The notes below the pieces were generated by a model. The model ran no database searches. It worked only from the letters and a program-made list of their open reading frames with translations, and was not told where the DNA came from. From NCBI RefSeq assembly GCF_012844225.1, contig NZ_JABAGQ010000007.1, positions 155,249 through 219,248 on the forward strand: DNA of 64,000 nt, read 5' to 3'. A program made the translations under genes and the position numbers. The stretch comes from Rhodococcus sp. 105337 (GTDB lineage Bacteria > Actinomycetota > Actinomycetes > Mycobacteriales > Mycobacteriaceae). Of this stretch, positions 1 through 8,817 are shown piece by piece (position 1 is the stretch's first letter; each line of letters opens with the position of its first letter).

Positions 1-104
1 TTGCGTGGGACGATCCTGTCGATGCGACGACAGGCTCGGGGCCGCGACCTCCGATCAGGGGAAGGTCAGGGCGGCGGCCTCATTCGACCCGCGAGGAGTG
101 CGCA

Positions 105-986
105 GTGACGGCCGAGGACGTCTTCACCGAACACCGGGGGTTGTTGTTCTCGATCGCGTACGAGATCACCGGGAGCGTCGCCGACAGTGAAGACGTCCTC
201 CAGGACAGTTTCATGCGCTGGGCCGGCACCGATCGGGCCGCGGTCGACAACCCGCGTGCATACGCGGCGCAGATCGTGACCCGGCAGGCGCTCAACAGTC
301 TGCGCTCGGCGCGGCGTCGCCGCGAGGAATACGTGGGCCCGTGGCTTCCCGAGCCTGTGCTCACAGTGCCGGATGCCTCCGGGGCGATCGAACTCGCCGA
401 GTCGGTGTCGCTGGCGATGCTGTTGGTCCTGGAAACGTTGAGTCCGCTCGAACGTGCAGTGTTCGTGATGCGTGAGGTGTTCGGATTCGACCACGTCCAG
501 ATCGCCGAGACCGTCGACCGCCGCGAGGACACCGTGCGACAGATTGCCCACCGAGCGCGCGAACACGTCCGTGCGCGCCGCCGTCGGTTCACCCCCGCGG
601 GCGAGGAGACGAACCGGGTGGTCGTCGAATTCCTGGCCGCCGCCACCACCGGCAACGTCGACACCCTGTTGCAACTGCTGGCACCCGACGTCGTGTACAT
701 CGCGGACGGAGGAGGCAAGGCCACCGCAGCCAGGGTTCCGGTGATCGGCGCGGCCCGAGTGGCGCGGCTGTTCGGCGGGCTCGTGCGGCACCCGCTGCCG
801 GACATGAGAATCGAGGCCGTCCCGGTCGGCAGCATGCCGGGACTGCTCGTGTACTCAGGTGAAAAACTCGATCTCGTCCTCCAGTTCGAGATCGACAACG
901 ACCTGATCACGGGCGTGTACGTGGTACGCAACCCCGACAAGCTCGCGCATCTCGGGGCTCACCCGGGGGCTGCCGGGGCGATCTGA
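105..986 (+). CDS. sigJ: ECF41-type sigma factor with C-terminal SnoaL-like domain (SigJ-like)
   Basis: RNA polymerase sigma factor of 293 residues that should redirect transcription to a small regulon. Region 2 lies at about residues 5-60 and the region 4 helix-turn-helix at about 105-155 (FDHVQIAETV). It is followed by a SnoaL/NTF2-like domain at about 170-285. The ECF41 hallmarks are present: WLPEP near residue 79, DGGGK near 200 and NPDKL near 276; in this family the C-terminal domain controls activity in place of a classical anti-sigma factor. The GTG start follows a GAGGAG Shine-Dalgarno. ECF41 genes usually sit beside a carboxymuconolactone decarboxylase or oxidoreductase gene; none follows here, and anything upstream lies outside the window. 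pabB begins 12 bases downstream and may be cotranscribed. Confidence 0.88.
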   Translation: MTAEDVFTEHRGLLFSIAYEITGSVADSEDVLQDSFMRWAGTDRAAVDNPRAYAAQIVTRQALNSLRSARRRREEYVGPWLPEPVLTVPDASGAIELAESVSLAMLLVLETLSPLERAVFVMREVFGFDHVQIAETVDRREDTVRQIAHRAREHVRARRRRFTPAGEETNRVVVEFLAAATTGNVDTLLQLLAPDVVYIADGGGKATAARVPVIGAARVARLFGGLVRHPLPDMRIEAVPVGSMPGLLVYSGEKLDLVLQFEIDNDLITGVYVVRNPDKLAHLGAHPGAAGAI

Positions 987-998
987 CAAGCTCGAGCC

Positions 999-2285
999 AT
1001 GCGGATGGAACGGCTCGGGCGCGGTGGCACTCCCGCTCAGGTTCTCGCCTCCCTCGCGGAACGCGCGCGGAACCTCGGGGTGCCGCCTCCCGCGGCGGTG
1101 ACGGGCGACTGGTTCGGCTCGGCCGCCCTGATCGCACCGTCCCTGGCCACCGGCGCGGTCGACCCGTCCGACGCCTTCGCGTGCCCGGATATCCGGGAGG
1201 CGCGTACGCCCGGGGGCCCGGTCGTCGGCGGCGGCTGGATCGGTTATCTCGCCTACCCGGACGGGTCTGCGTCCGGTCCGTCGCCGGAACACTCCGGGCT
1301 GCCCGCCGCGGCGGGCGGCTGGACCGACACCGTGCTCAGGCTCGATGCCGACGGGTGCTGGTGGTACGAGACCCTCGGTGCTGCTCCGTGCCCGTCCGAC
1401 CTGGCTGCCGCCGTCGTGGAACCTCGGGTCCGGGAGAGGTTCTGGCACATCGATTGGTCGCCGCCGCACCGCGAGACGCACCGACGCGGTGTGGAGCAGT
1501 GCCTCGACGCGATCCGCGCCGGCGAGGTGTACCAGGCCTGCGTCTGCACGCGCTTCACCGGTACGTGGACCGGAGACCCGTTGGCGTTCTTCACCGCCGC
1601 AGTCGCGCGGACCGCACCCGCGCGCGCCGCATATCTGCAAGGACCATGGGGCGCCGTCGCGTCGCTCTCGCCCGAACTGTTCGTCTCCCGTCACGGCGAC
1701 GCCCTGCGCTCGAGCCCCATCAAGGGCACGCTCCCGCTGTCCGCCGACCCGGCACTGCTGCGGGCATCGGTCAAGGACGTGGCGGAGAACATCATGATCG
1801 TCGACCTGGTTCGCAACGACCTGGGCCGGGTCGCGGAGACCGGCAGTGTCACCGTCGAAGAACTGCTCGCGGTCCGGCCGGCGCCCGGGGTGTGGCACCT
1901 GGTCTCGACGGTGGCGGCCCGGTCGCGGCCCGGCGTCACCACCGCGGATCTTCTCGACGCGGCGTTCCCGCCGGCGTCGGTCACCGGATGTCCCAAGATC
2001 CGCGCTCGTGACCTGCTCCGGCAGTGGGAACCGCACTCCCGCGGCGTCTACTGCGGCACCGTCGGCATGTCGAGTCCGCTCGCCGGCACCGAATTGAACG
2101 TCGCGATCCGGACCGTGGAATTCGGCGCGGGAACCTGCGTGCTCGGCGTCGGCGGCGGGATCACGATCGATTCGGACCCCGACGCCGAATGGCAGGAATG
2201 CCTCGACAAGGCGGCGAGCATCCTCGCGCTCAGCACACCTCGCGAGCGGGTGCGGGCAGATCGAACCGCGGCAGGATGTCGCTGA
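999..2285 (+). CDS. pabB: Aminodeoxychorismate synthase component I
   Basis: Chorismate-binding enzyme of 428 residues that converts chorismate plus ammonia to 4-amino-4-deoxychorismate, the first step of p-aminobenzoate and folate synthesis. Visible family motifs are SPELFVSR, PIKGTLPL (the PIKGT lysine is the nucleophile typical of PabB), ENIMIVDLVRNDLGRV, TGCPKIRA and YCGTVGM. The anthranilate synthase and isochorismate synthase relatives usually replace the PIKGT lysine with alanine, so PabB is preferred. No glutaminase (PabA) domain is fused. The 3' end overlaps the convergent WD40 gene by 56 bases. The start is an ATG just after sigJ. Confidence 0.9.
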   Translation: MRMERLGRGGTPAQVLASLAERARNLGVPPPAAVTGDWFGSAALIAPSLATGAVDPSDAFACPDIREARTPGGPVVGGGWIGYLAYPDGSASGPSPEHSGLPAAAGGWTDTVLRLDADGCWWYETLGAAPCPSDLAAAVVEPRVRERFWHIDWSPPHRETHRRGVEQCLDAIRAGEVYQACVCTRFTGTWTGDPLAFFTAAVARTAPARAAYLQGPWGAVASLSPELFVSRHGDALRSSPIKGTLPLSADPALLRASVKDVAENIMIVDLVRNDLGRVAETGSVTVEELLAVRPAPGVWHLVSTVAARSRPGVTTADLLDAAFPPASVTGCPKIRARDLLRQWEPHSRGVYCGTVGMSSPLAGTELNVAIRTVEFGAGTCVLGVGGGITIDSDPDAEWQECLDKAASILALSTPRERVRADRTAAGCR

Positions 2286-5200
2286 CCCGTCCGGACGTAG
2301 AGCGGCAGACCCGCTGCGCGACAGCGGCCGCGTCGAGATTCCACATCCGGAGCACCCCGTCGCCGCCCGCTGCCACAACCGTTCCGTTGGGCCGGAACAC
2401 CACCTGCCAGCGTCCGACCCCGGTGTCGGTGATCGGGCCACCGACCTCCCGCATGCCCTCCGCGTCGGACACGTCCCACAACCGGATCGTCCCGTCGTCG
2501 CTGCCGCTGATCGCTTTGGTGCCGTCACGGGTGATCGATACCGAGTACACGGTGCCGGTGTGGCCGCGAAGCGCTTGGGGTCGCGCGGTGAAGTTTCCGG
2601 CGACGTCCCGATCCCACATCAGAACTCCGTGATCGTCGCTGCCGGTGACCAGCACGTCCCCTTCACGCCCGAATGCCGCGGCGTTGACTCCGGCATCGTG
2701 CCCGCCGGACACCGTGGTGGGGATGGGAGCCCGCGGGTCGGCGATATCCCACGCGTAGATGCTGCTGTCCGCGCTCGCTACGACGAGGCTCCGGCCGTCC
2801 GGGCTGATCACGGCGGTACGGACCAGATTCTCGGGACCGGTGAGCGGATCTCCCCACGGCACCGGCGCTGCGGGGTCGGCGATGTCCCACAACTGCACCG
2901 AGAAGTCGTCGGCACCGGTCACCAGAGTCGCGCCGTCCGGTGAGAACGCGAGAGACGAGGTGAACCGGGTGCCCAGCGGAACAGGATCGGCAAACGGTCG
3001 CGGGTCGGCGGGATCGCGGACATCCCAGAGTTGGACGCTCCCGCCGGAGGTGGGTGCCGTCGCGAGAACGGTGCCGGAGGGCGACAACGCGCACACGTAG
3101 GCACCGCCGAGCGGGCGGGGCAGGGTCACGCCTCCCGCGCGGTCCCAGTCTCCGGCATCGTCGACTCGCCACAACGACACCGTCGGGCCGTAGCTGCCGG
3201 TGGCGACGAGATCCCCGGCGCGGCTGACGGATGGCTTGGTCAATGCCGCATCGACGACGGAGATCCGTGTGTGCGGCATCGTCCAGACACGCAGATTGGC
3301 GTCCTGACCTCCGGTGATCACCGTGTCTCCGTCCGGAGTGATCGCGAGGGTGGCGACACCGCCGCCGTGACCGGTCAGCGCGGGACTGATTTCGTCGAGG
3401 TACCGCTCCTCGGGGTCGATGTCCCAGAGTTTCGCGGTGCCGTCCCAGGACGCACTGGCCAGCGTCCGGCCGTCCGGAAGGAACGCGATACTCCAGACAC
3501 CGCCGGTGTGGGCGCGCACAGGAACCCCGACGGGATACGGGGCCCTCGGATCGCTGGTGTCGAACAGGCGCAACACGCCGTCGTCGCTGCTGGCCGCGAG
3601 GGTCCTGCCGTCGCCGCTGAACCCGACCGAGTGCGCGACGTCCTCGAATCCCCGCAGCGGCTCGCCCAGGGGAACCGGTGCTGCCCGGTCGGTGACGTCC
3701 CAGAGCCGCACGGTGCGATCGTCGCTGGATGTGGCCATCACGGCCCCGTCCGGCCGGAAGGCGACGGTCCGCACCGCGCCCTCGTGGCCGCGGACCGACG
3801 CCACCGGAAAACGCCCCGACGTCGGATCGGACGTGTCGAGGAGCGCGACCGTACCGTCGTCGTAGGGCACGGCGAGCACACGGCCCGACGGTCCGTACCT
3901 CACGTTGTGGACGGCGCCCGAGGCGAAGGTCTCCTGGTCCAGCACCGGCCTCGGTGCGGCGTGATCGGAGATATCGAAGATCCACACCGCACCGTCGCCG
4001 CCGCCCGCGGCGAGGTATCGGCCGTCCGGACTGAAGGACACCGACGCCATGTACTTCGAGGACAGCTGGAGCGGATCGCCGATCACCGCCGGCCCGGAGT
4101 CCTCCCCGAGCGACCAGAGACGGACGGTACCGTCGTCGCTCGCCGAGGCGAGCACCGAACCGTCCAGGGAGACGGCGGTGCTGTACACCGGCCCGGTATG
4201 CCCCCTGAGGGTGTTGGCGAGGGGAACCCCCTGGGTCGCGATGAGCCGCGAATACGCCACGTCGCTGTCGGGCCGCAGGTGAGCGGCCGCCAGCGCGAGG
4301 TGTGACGACGTGGTCGGGTCCTCGTCACGCATGGAGTCGGACAACGCGATGATCTGCTGGAACTGCGCGGTGCTGCGTTCTGCCTCCGCGCGCCCCTTCG
4401 CCACCCAGGCGACCCCGCTCATCACCAGCGCGACCAGCGCCGCGAGTGCCAGAACCGCGATGATGGCGCGTCGCCTTCTACCCAGCCAGGCGATCTGTCT
4501 CCTCGACGCATCGAGGAACTCCACGGCGTTCGGACTGAGTGCGACCACGTCGTCCGTGCGCGGCGCAGACCCCGGGTCGCCGAGACTGGGATTCTGTTCG
4601 GCCACGACGTCCATACGCCCGCGCTGATAGAGAAGCCCCTTGTTGCGACCGCTCTCGATCCAGGTCACCGCGTCGGCTTCGATCCTCTGCCGCAGCGCGG
4701 CATCGGCCCGGTCGTCCTGGATCCAGGATTTCAGGCGCGGCCACGCGTCGATCACCGCGTCGTGGATGAGTTCGACGCTTCCGGCATCCGCGACCAGCAC
4801 GCGAGCAGACACGAAATGGTCGACGACGCGCGCCGCGGCGTCGCGGTTGCCACCCGCGACCGCAAGTAGTTCGGGCAGCGGGCGGGCGATCTTGACGTCG
4901 GTGCCCGTCGCCGTCACGTACACGAGGTGCACGAGCATGGCCCGGGCCAGCGCACGATCGGCTTCGTCGAGTTTCTCCCACGCACGTTCCGCACTCGCGG
5001 CGATGGAACCGCGTACACCGCCCGTCGCGCGATACGCCGCGACCGTCAGGGCCCCGCCGGAGCGTTTGTCCCACAGGGTGTCGAGCAGGTGCGAGAGCAA
5101 CGGCAGTTCCTTGCCGCTGATCTCGCCGTCCGCCAGACCCCCGAGATCGTGCAGGATCAGGTCGACGAGGCCCGCCTCGAGTCGCACGCCCACCATCCGT

Positions 5201-6201
5201 GCGGGCACGGTGATGACTTCGACCAGGTCGGAGCGTTCGAGAGGCTGCACGGTCTTGGTGCGACGTTCGAGTGCGCGGGCAAGAACAGGGCAGGTGACGG
5301 CCTTGTCGTAGAAATCCGACCGCATCGTCGCGACGACGATGGCCGGGGCGTCACCGACGTGTCCGGTCGCGGCGATCTCGAGCAGTCGCAGGAACTCGGT
5401 GCGCTCGGCAGGGTCGGTGCACTGGGTGAACAGCTCTTCGATCTGGTCGACGACGATGAGCAGCGTGGACGCCGACATCCGCGCGAGTTCGGCGCGCAAC
5501 GCCGCTTGCACGGCGGCGGGGTCGGTGCGGTCCTCGACCTCGGCGAGTCCCGGGAGCAGTTCCGTCAGCCGTGCGACGGGGTGGGTGCCCGGGGTCAGGA
5601 CCAGTGATCGGCAGTCCGATCCTCCGCAGATCTGCGGGATCACGCCCGCACGCACGAGCGAGGACTTGCCGACGCCCGACGCGCCGGTGACGATGACCGG
5701 GCCCTGACCGTGCGCCGCGGTCACGACGTCGGCGAGTGCCCGCACGCTCTGGGTGCGGCCGAAGAACAGCCGGGCGTCCTTCTCCTGATACGACGCGAGC
5801 CCTTTGTAGGGGCGCATGCCCTGCGGCACCGACGGCGGCGTTTTCTCGGCGCGGGGTGCGCCGGACTGTCCCCGGGCGTTGGTCCACCAGGACTCCCACT
5901 GTTTCAGTGAGTACAACCCGGTGACGGGTGGCTCGGAGTTGAGGTCGCGAGCCGCGCGGATGAGGACGACCAGTACCGGGTGGACCGATTCGAAACTGGC
6001 GGGTAACCGGTTCCCGCTCCGCCAGTCGCTCACGCGCTGAACGGACACGACGCGGTCGGTGCCCATCGCTCTGGCCACCGCAGCAGCTTCCGACACGACC
6101 TTCTTCAGTGCGGGACGGCCGGCAGCGGCGAACAGCATGCGGAGTTGGTCGGCGAAGAACTGCCGCTGGGCTGCGCCAGGTTTTCGGCTGGTCTCCGACA
6201 T
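2230..6201 (-). CDS. HTH-STAND NTPase-WD40 repeat protein
   Basis: A 1323-residue multidomain protein. Residues about 1-75 look like an XRE/Cro-type helix-turn-helix (VSVQRVSDWRSGNRLP). The novel STAND ATPase begins near 128 (PYKGLASYQEKDARLFFGR), with Walker A GASGVGKSS near 172 and Walker B LLIVVDQIEELF near 250. A single membrane segment lies at about 577-600 (IIAVLALAALVALVMSGVAW). The rest consists of about 14 WD40 repeats (for example SASDDGTVRLW, TSSDDRTVRLWD), enough for two seven-bladed propellers. The family is known in actinobacteria as signal-responsive NTPases, some in conflict or cell-death systems; the ligand and output here are unknown. It stands alone, with its own upstream region, and converges on pabB with a 56-base overlap. 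Confidence 0.85.
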   Translation of the reverse strand: MSETSRKPGAAQRQFFADQLRMLFAAAGRPALKKVVSEAAAVARAMGTDRVVSVQRVSDWRSGNRLPASFESVHPVLVVLIRAARDLNSEPPVTGLYSLKQWESWWTNARGQSGAPRAEKTPPSVPQGMRPYKGLASYQEKDARLFFGRTQSVRALADVVTAAHGQGPVIVTGASGVGKSSLVRAGVIPQICGGSDCRSLVLTPGTHPVARLTELLPGLAEVEDRTDPAAVQAALRAELARMSASTLLIVVDQIEELFTQCTDPAERTEFLRLLEIAATGHVGDAPAIVVATMRSDFYDKAVTCPVLARALERRTKTVQPLERSDLVEVITVPARMVGVRLEAGLVDLILHDLGGLADGEISGKELPLLSHLLDTLWDKRSGGALTVAAYRATGGVRGSIAASAERAWEKLDEADRALARAMLVHLVYVTATGTDVKIARPLPELLAVAGGNRDAAARVVDHFVSARVLVADAGSVELIHDAVIDAWPRLKSWIQDDRADAALRQRIEADAVTWIESGRNKGLLYQRGRMDVVAEQNPSLGDPGSAPRTDDVVALSPNAVEFLDASRRQIAWLGRRRRAIIAVLALAALVALVMSGVAWVAKGRAEAERSTAQFQQIIALSDSMRDEDPTTSSHLALAAAHLRPDSDVAYSRLIATQGVPLANTLRGHTGPVYSTAVSLDGSVLASASDDGTVRLWSLGEDSGPAVIGDPLQLSSKYMASVSFSPDGRYLAAGGGDGAVWIFDISDHAAPRPVLDQETFASGAVHNVRYGPSGRVLAVPYDDGTVALLDTSDPTSGRFPVASVRGHEGAVRTVAFRPDGAVMATSSDDRTVRLWDVTDRAAPVPLGEPLRGFEDVAHSVGFSGDGRTLAASSDDGVLRLFDTSDPRAPYPVGVPVRAHTGGVWSIAFLPDGRTLASASWDGTAKLWDIDPEERYLDEISPALTGHGGGVATLAITPDGDTVITGGQDANLRVWTMPHTRISVVDAALTKPSVSRAGDLVATGSYGPTVSLWRVDDAGDWDRAGGVTLPRPLGGAYVCALSPSGTVLATAPTSGGSVQLWDVRDPADPRPFADPVPLGTRFTSSLAFSPDGATLVTGADDFSVQLWDIADPAAPVPWGDPLTGPENLVRTAVISPDGRSLVVASADSSIYAWDIADPRAPIPTTVSGGHDAGVNAAAFGREGDVLVTGSDDHGVLMWDRDVAGNFTARPQALRGHTGTVYSVSITRDGTKAISGSDDGTIRLWDVSDAEGMREVGGPITDTGVGRWQVVFRPNGTVVAAGGDGVLRMWNLDAAAVAQRVCRSTSGRVSDILPRFDLPAPAREVC

Positions 6202-6357
6202 CTTTTCCGCGCCCTTTCACCTCCCGTTTCCTCGCGGATCGGGTCCCATCTGTCCGCTGCGGAATAATTCCTCACCGCAGCTGAGCTGGGATGATACCCG
6301 TTCCGCGCGGTTGGGCCTTTGTACGACCCGCCGGGAGGCGGGCAAAGTGGATGCCAC

Positions 6358-6377
6358 GCAAGGGGTCGCTCCCTTGC
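6358..6377. terminator. Short hairpin, possible terminator
   Basis: GCAAGGG and CCCTTGC arms around a six-base loop, between the 3' end of the symporter gene and the start of the WD40 gene, both on the minus strand. There is no T-tract on either strand, so this is only a terminator-like hairpin. The remainder of 6202-6463 shows nothing recognisable apart from the presumed promoter of the WD40 gene. Confidence 0.25.
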
Positions 6378-6463
6378 CGGGTGGGGTGGGGCCTCCGCGC
6401 TGATAGGGGCTGATGAGGGGTAGTCCCGGTCCGCGCGGAGGAAACCCCCCGAGGACACGCCGG

Positions 6464-7864
6464 TTACGCGCTGTCCGGCTTCTCGAGTGTTCGGTTCTCT
6501 CCGAGCAGATACGGATCGCGGTCGAGGTAGGCCTTCGTCTCCCGCGCGATCATCCCGGACAGGACCAGCAGTCCGATCAGGTTCGGCAGGGCCATGAGCC
6601 CGTTCATCACGTCGGAGAAGTTCCACACCACCTCGAGTTCGGTGGTCGCGCCGATGAACACCACCACCACGAAGACGGCGCGGTACGGCAGCACGCCCCG
6701 CGAACCCACGAGACGTTCGAGGCACCGCTCCCCGTAGTACGACCAACCGAGAATCGTCGAGAACGCGAAGAACACCACCGAGACGGCGACGATCCAGCCG
6801 CCCCACTCACCGCCGAGGCCGGTTTCGAACGCCGTGGACGTCATGGTCGAGCCGCGCTCTCCGGTGGTCCACGCGCCGGTCGTGATGATGACCATGCCGG
6901 TGAAGGTGACGACGACGATCGTGTCGATGAAGGTCTGCGTCATGGACACGAGACCCTGGCGCACGGGATGCGTGGTCTGGGCTGCGGCGGCCGCGATCGC
7001 CGCACTGCCCATCCCCGACTCGTTCGAGAAGATGCCGCGGGCGACGCCGTAGCGCAGAGCGACCATGAACACCGAGCCGATGAACCCGCCGGTGGCGGCG
7101 GTGCCGGTGAACGCGTCGGAGAAGACGAGAGCGAACGCCGACGGAAGCTCGCCGATGTTGATCGCCAGCACGAGGATGCCGGCGCCGACGTACAGAACGA
7201 TCATCGCCGGCACGAAACCGGCGGTCACCTTGCCGATCGACTTGATGCCGCCGAGCAGCACCGCACCCGCGAGCACCGCCATCACGACACCACTGGTCCA
7301 CGTGGGTACGCCGAACGTGTCGTCGAGCTGGGTGGCGACGGTGTTCGCCTGCGTCATGTTGCCGATTCCGAAGCTCGCCAGGACCGCGAACACCGCGAAC
7401 ATCAGACTGAGGATCAGGCCGAATCGGTTCGGAATCGCTCGCGCGAGGTAGTGCTGCGGTCCGCCGTTCTGTTCACCCCTGGCGTCCACGCGGCGGTACT
7501 TCACGCCGAGGAACGCTTCGGAGTACTTGCTGGCCATACCGACAAGGCCGGTGATCCACATCCAGAACAGGGCGCCCGGCCCGCCGAAGTAGATCGCGGT
7601 GGCCACACCGGCGATGTTGCCGACGCCGACCGTGGCCGCCAGGGCGGTGGTCAAGGCCTGGTACTGCGAGATGTCGCCTTCCGTGGCACCGGGATCGTGC
7701 CGGGTGATCAGTCCCAGCCGCAATGCGGGCCACAGCTTCCGGAACTGCACACCGCGCAGGCGGATGGTCAGCACCAGACCGGTGCCCAACAGAAGCGGAA
7801 TCAGCAGGAACGGACCCCAGACCACCTCCGCTGTCTTGACGAAAAAGTCGTTCAGCGCGTTCAT
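6464..7864 (-). CDS. Alanine/glycine:cation (Na+) symporter, AGCS family
   Basis: Integral membrane protein of 466 residues with about 11 hydrophobic segments. It carries the AGCS signature [19 protein letters not shown] followed by [11 protein letters not shown], and a second conserved block with [20 protein letters not shown] and ESGMGSA. The family imports alanine or glycine with sodium or protons. The ATG start (MNALNDFF) lies 63 bases from the end of rsmI, in the same direction, so readthrough from rsmI is possible. No glycine riboswitch-like element is visible in that short gap. Substrate is inferred from family only. Confidence 0.92.
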   Translation of the reverse strand: MNALNDFFVKTAEVVWGPFLLIPLLLGTGLVLTIRLRGVQFRKLWPALRLGLITRHDPGATEGDISQYQALTTALAATVGVGNIAGVATAIYFGGPGALFWMWITGLVGMASKYSEAFLGVKYRRVDARGEQNGGPQHYLARAIPNRFGLILSLMFAVFAVLASFGIGNMTQANTVATQLDDTFGVPTWTSGVVMAVLAGAVLLGGIKSIGKVTAGFVPAMIVLYVGAGILVLAINIGELPSAFALVFSDAFTGTAATGGFIGSVFMVALRYGVARGIFSNESGMGSAAIAAAAAQTTHPVRQGLVSMTQTFIDTIVVVTFTGMVIITTGAWTTGERGSTMTSTAFETGLGGEWGGWIVAVSVVFFAFSTILGWSYYGERCLERLVGSRGVLPYRAVFVVVVFIGATTELEVVWNFSDVMNGLMALPNLIGLLVLSGMIARETKAYLDRDPYLLGENRTLEKPDSA

Positions 7865-7927
7865 CTACTCCCCTGGTCCTCGATTCGACCGGGAAAGTGT
7901 AGGCCCACCCGCCGGGGTTGCCTCGTC

Positions 7928-8794
7928 TCAGGTGCGTCGCGCGTCGAGCACGGCGTCGTACAGTTCCCGCTTCGACACCCTGGTCCCCGCCACCTCGGCG
8001 CAGGCTTCCTTCAGTCGCATTCCGTCCGCGACGAGGCGTTCCACCTCGTCGACGAGGTCCTCGGGGTCGGTGTGCACGGGCGCGGCGCCTTCGAGCACGA
8101 CCGTGATCTCACCGCGCGCACCTTCGACGGCCCAGTCGGCCAGTTCCGCCAAGGTCCCCCGCCGGACTTCCTCGTACGTCTTGGTCAGCTCACGGCAGAC
8201 CGCCGCGCGCCGTTCCCCGCCCAGCACCTCGACCGCGTCGGCCAGACATGCGGCAAGCCGGTGCGGCGCCTCGAAGAAGACCACGGCACGGGCTTCGGTG
8301 GCGAGGGAGGCCAGCCAGGCACGGCGTTGTCCTGGTTTACGCGGTGGGAAGCCGTCGAAGCAGAACCGTTCGACCGGCAGCCCCGACAGTGCGAGCGCTG
8401 TCGTCACCGCGGACGGGCCCGGCAGGCACGTGACCGGCAGGCCCGCCTCGACGCAGGCCGCCACGAGCCGGTATCCGGGGTCGCTGACCGACGGCATGCC
8501 GGCATCGGTGACCAGAAGCACCGTCAGACCGGCTTCCACATCCGCGACCAGGCCCGGCAGTCGCGACACCTCGACCTGGTCGTAGAAACTGACCACCCGG
8601 CCCGTGATGGCGACACCGAGCGCGGCGGCAAGGGAACGGGTGCGGCGTGTGTCCTCGGCCGCGATGACGTCGGCGGTACCGAGGGCGTCGCAGAGTCGTT
8701 TCGATGCGTCCCCGATCTGGCCCATCGGTGTGGCTGCCAGCACGAGTCGTCCCTGTCCGGAGCTCTCGGCCTTCGCCGGATTTACTGCCTGCAT
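7928..8794 (-). CDS. rsmI: 16S rRNA (cytidine1402-2'-O)-methyltransferase
   Basis: SAM-dependent methyltransferase (tetrapyrrole methylase fold, 288 residues) that 2'-O-methylates C1402 in the ribosomal P site. Diagnostic sequences are GRLVLAATPMGQIGDAS, the EDTRRTRSL motif, VTDAGMPSVSDPGYRLV and FDGFPPRKPGQRRAWL. The ATG start lies 23 bases from the start of the divergent pmt gene, so both promoters must overlap or lie inside the partner gene. The divergent rsmI/pmt arrangement is the same as Rv1003/Rv1002c in M. tuberculosis. Confidence 0.95.
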   Translation of the reverse strand: MQAVNPAKAESSGQGRLVLAATPMGQIGDASKRLCDALGTADVIAAEDTRRTRSLAAALGVAITGRVVSFYDQVEVSRLPGLVADVEAGLTVLLVTDAGMPSVSDPGYRLVAACVEAGLPVTCLPGPSAVTTALALSGLPVERFCFDGFPPRKPGQRRAWLASLATEARAVVFFEAPHRLAACLADAVEVLGGERRAAVCRELTKTYEEVRRGTLAELADWAVEGARGEITVVLEGAAPVHTDPEDLVDEVERLVADGMRLKEACAEVAGTRVSKRELYDAVLDARRT

Positions 8795-8817
8795 GGGGTT
8801 CAGCCTACGATCGGGAC

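Noticed and set aside
855..2528. 557-codon open frame on the minus strand opposite pabB
   Set aside because: Arg/Gly-rich translation, no domain, fully antisense to a clear pabB; typical high-GC shadow.
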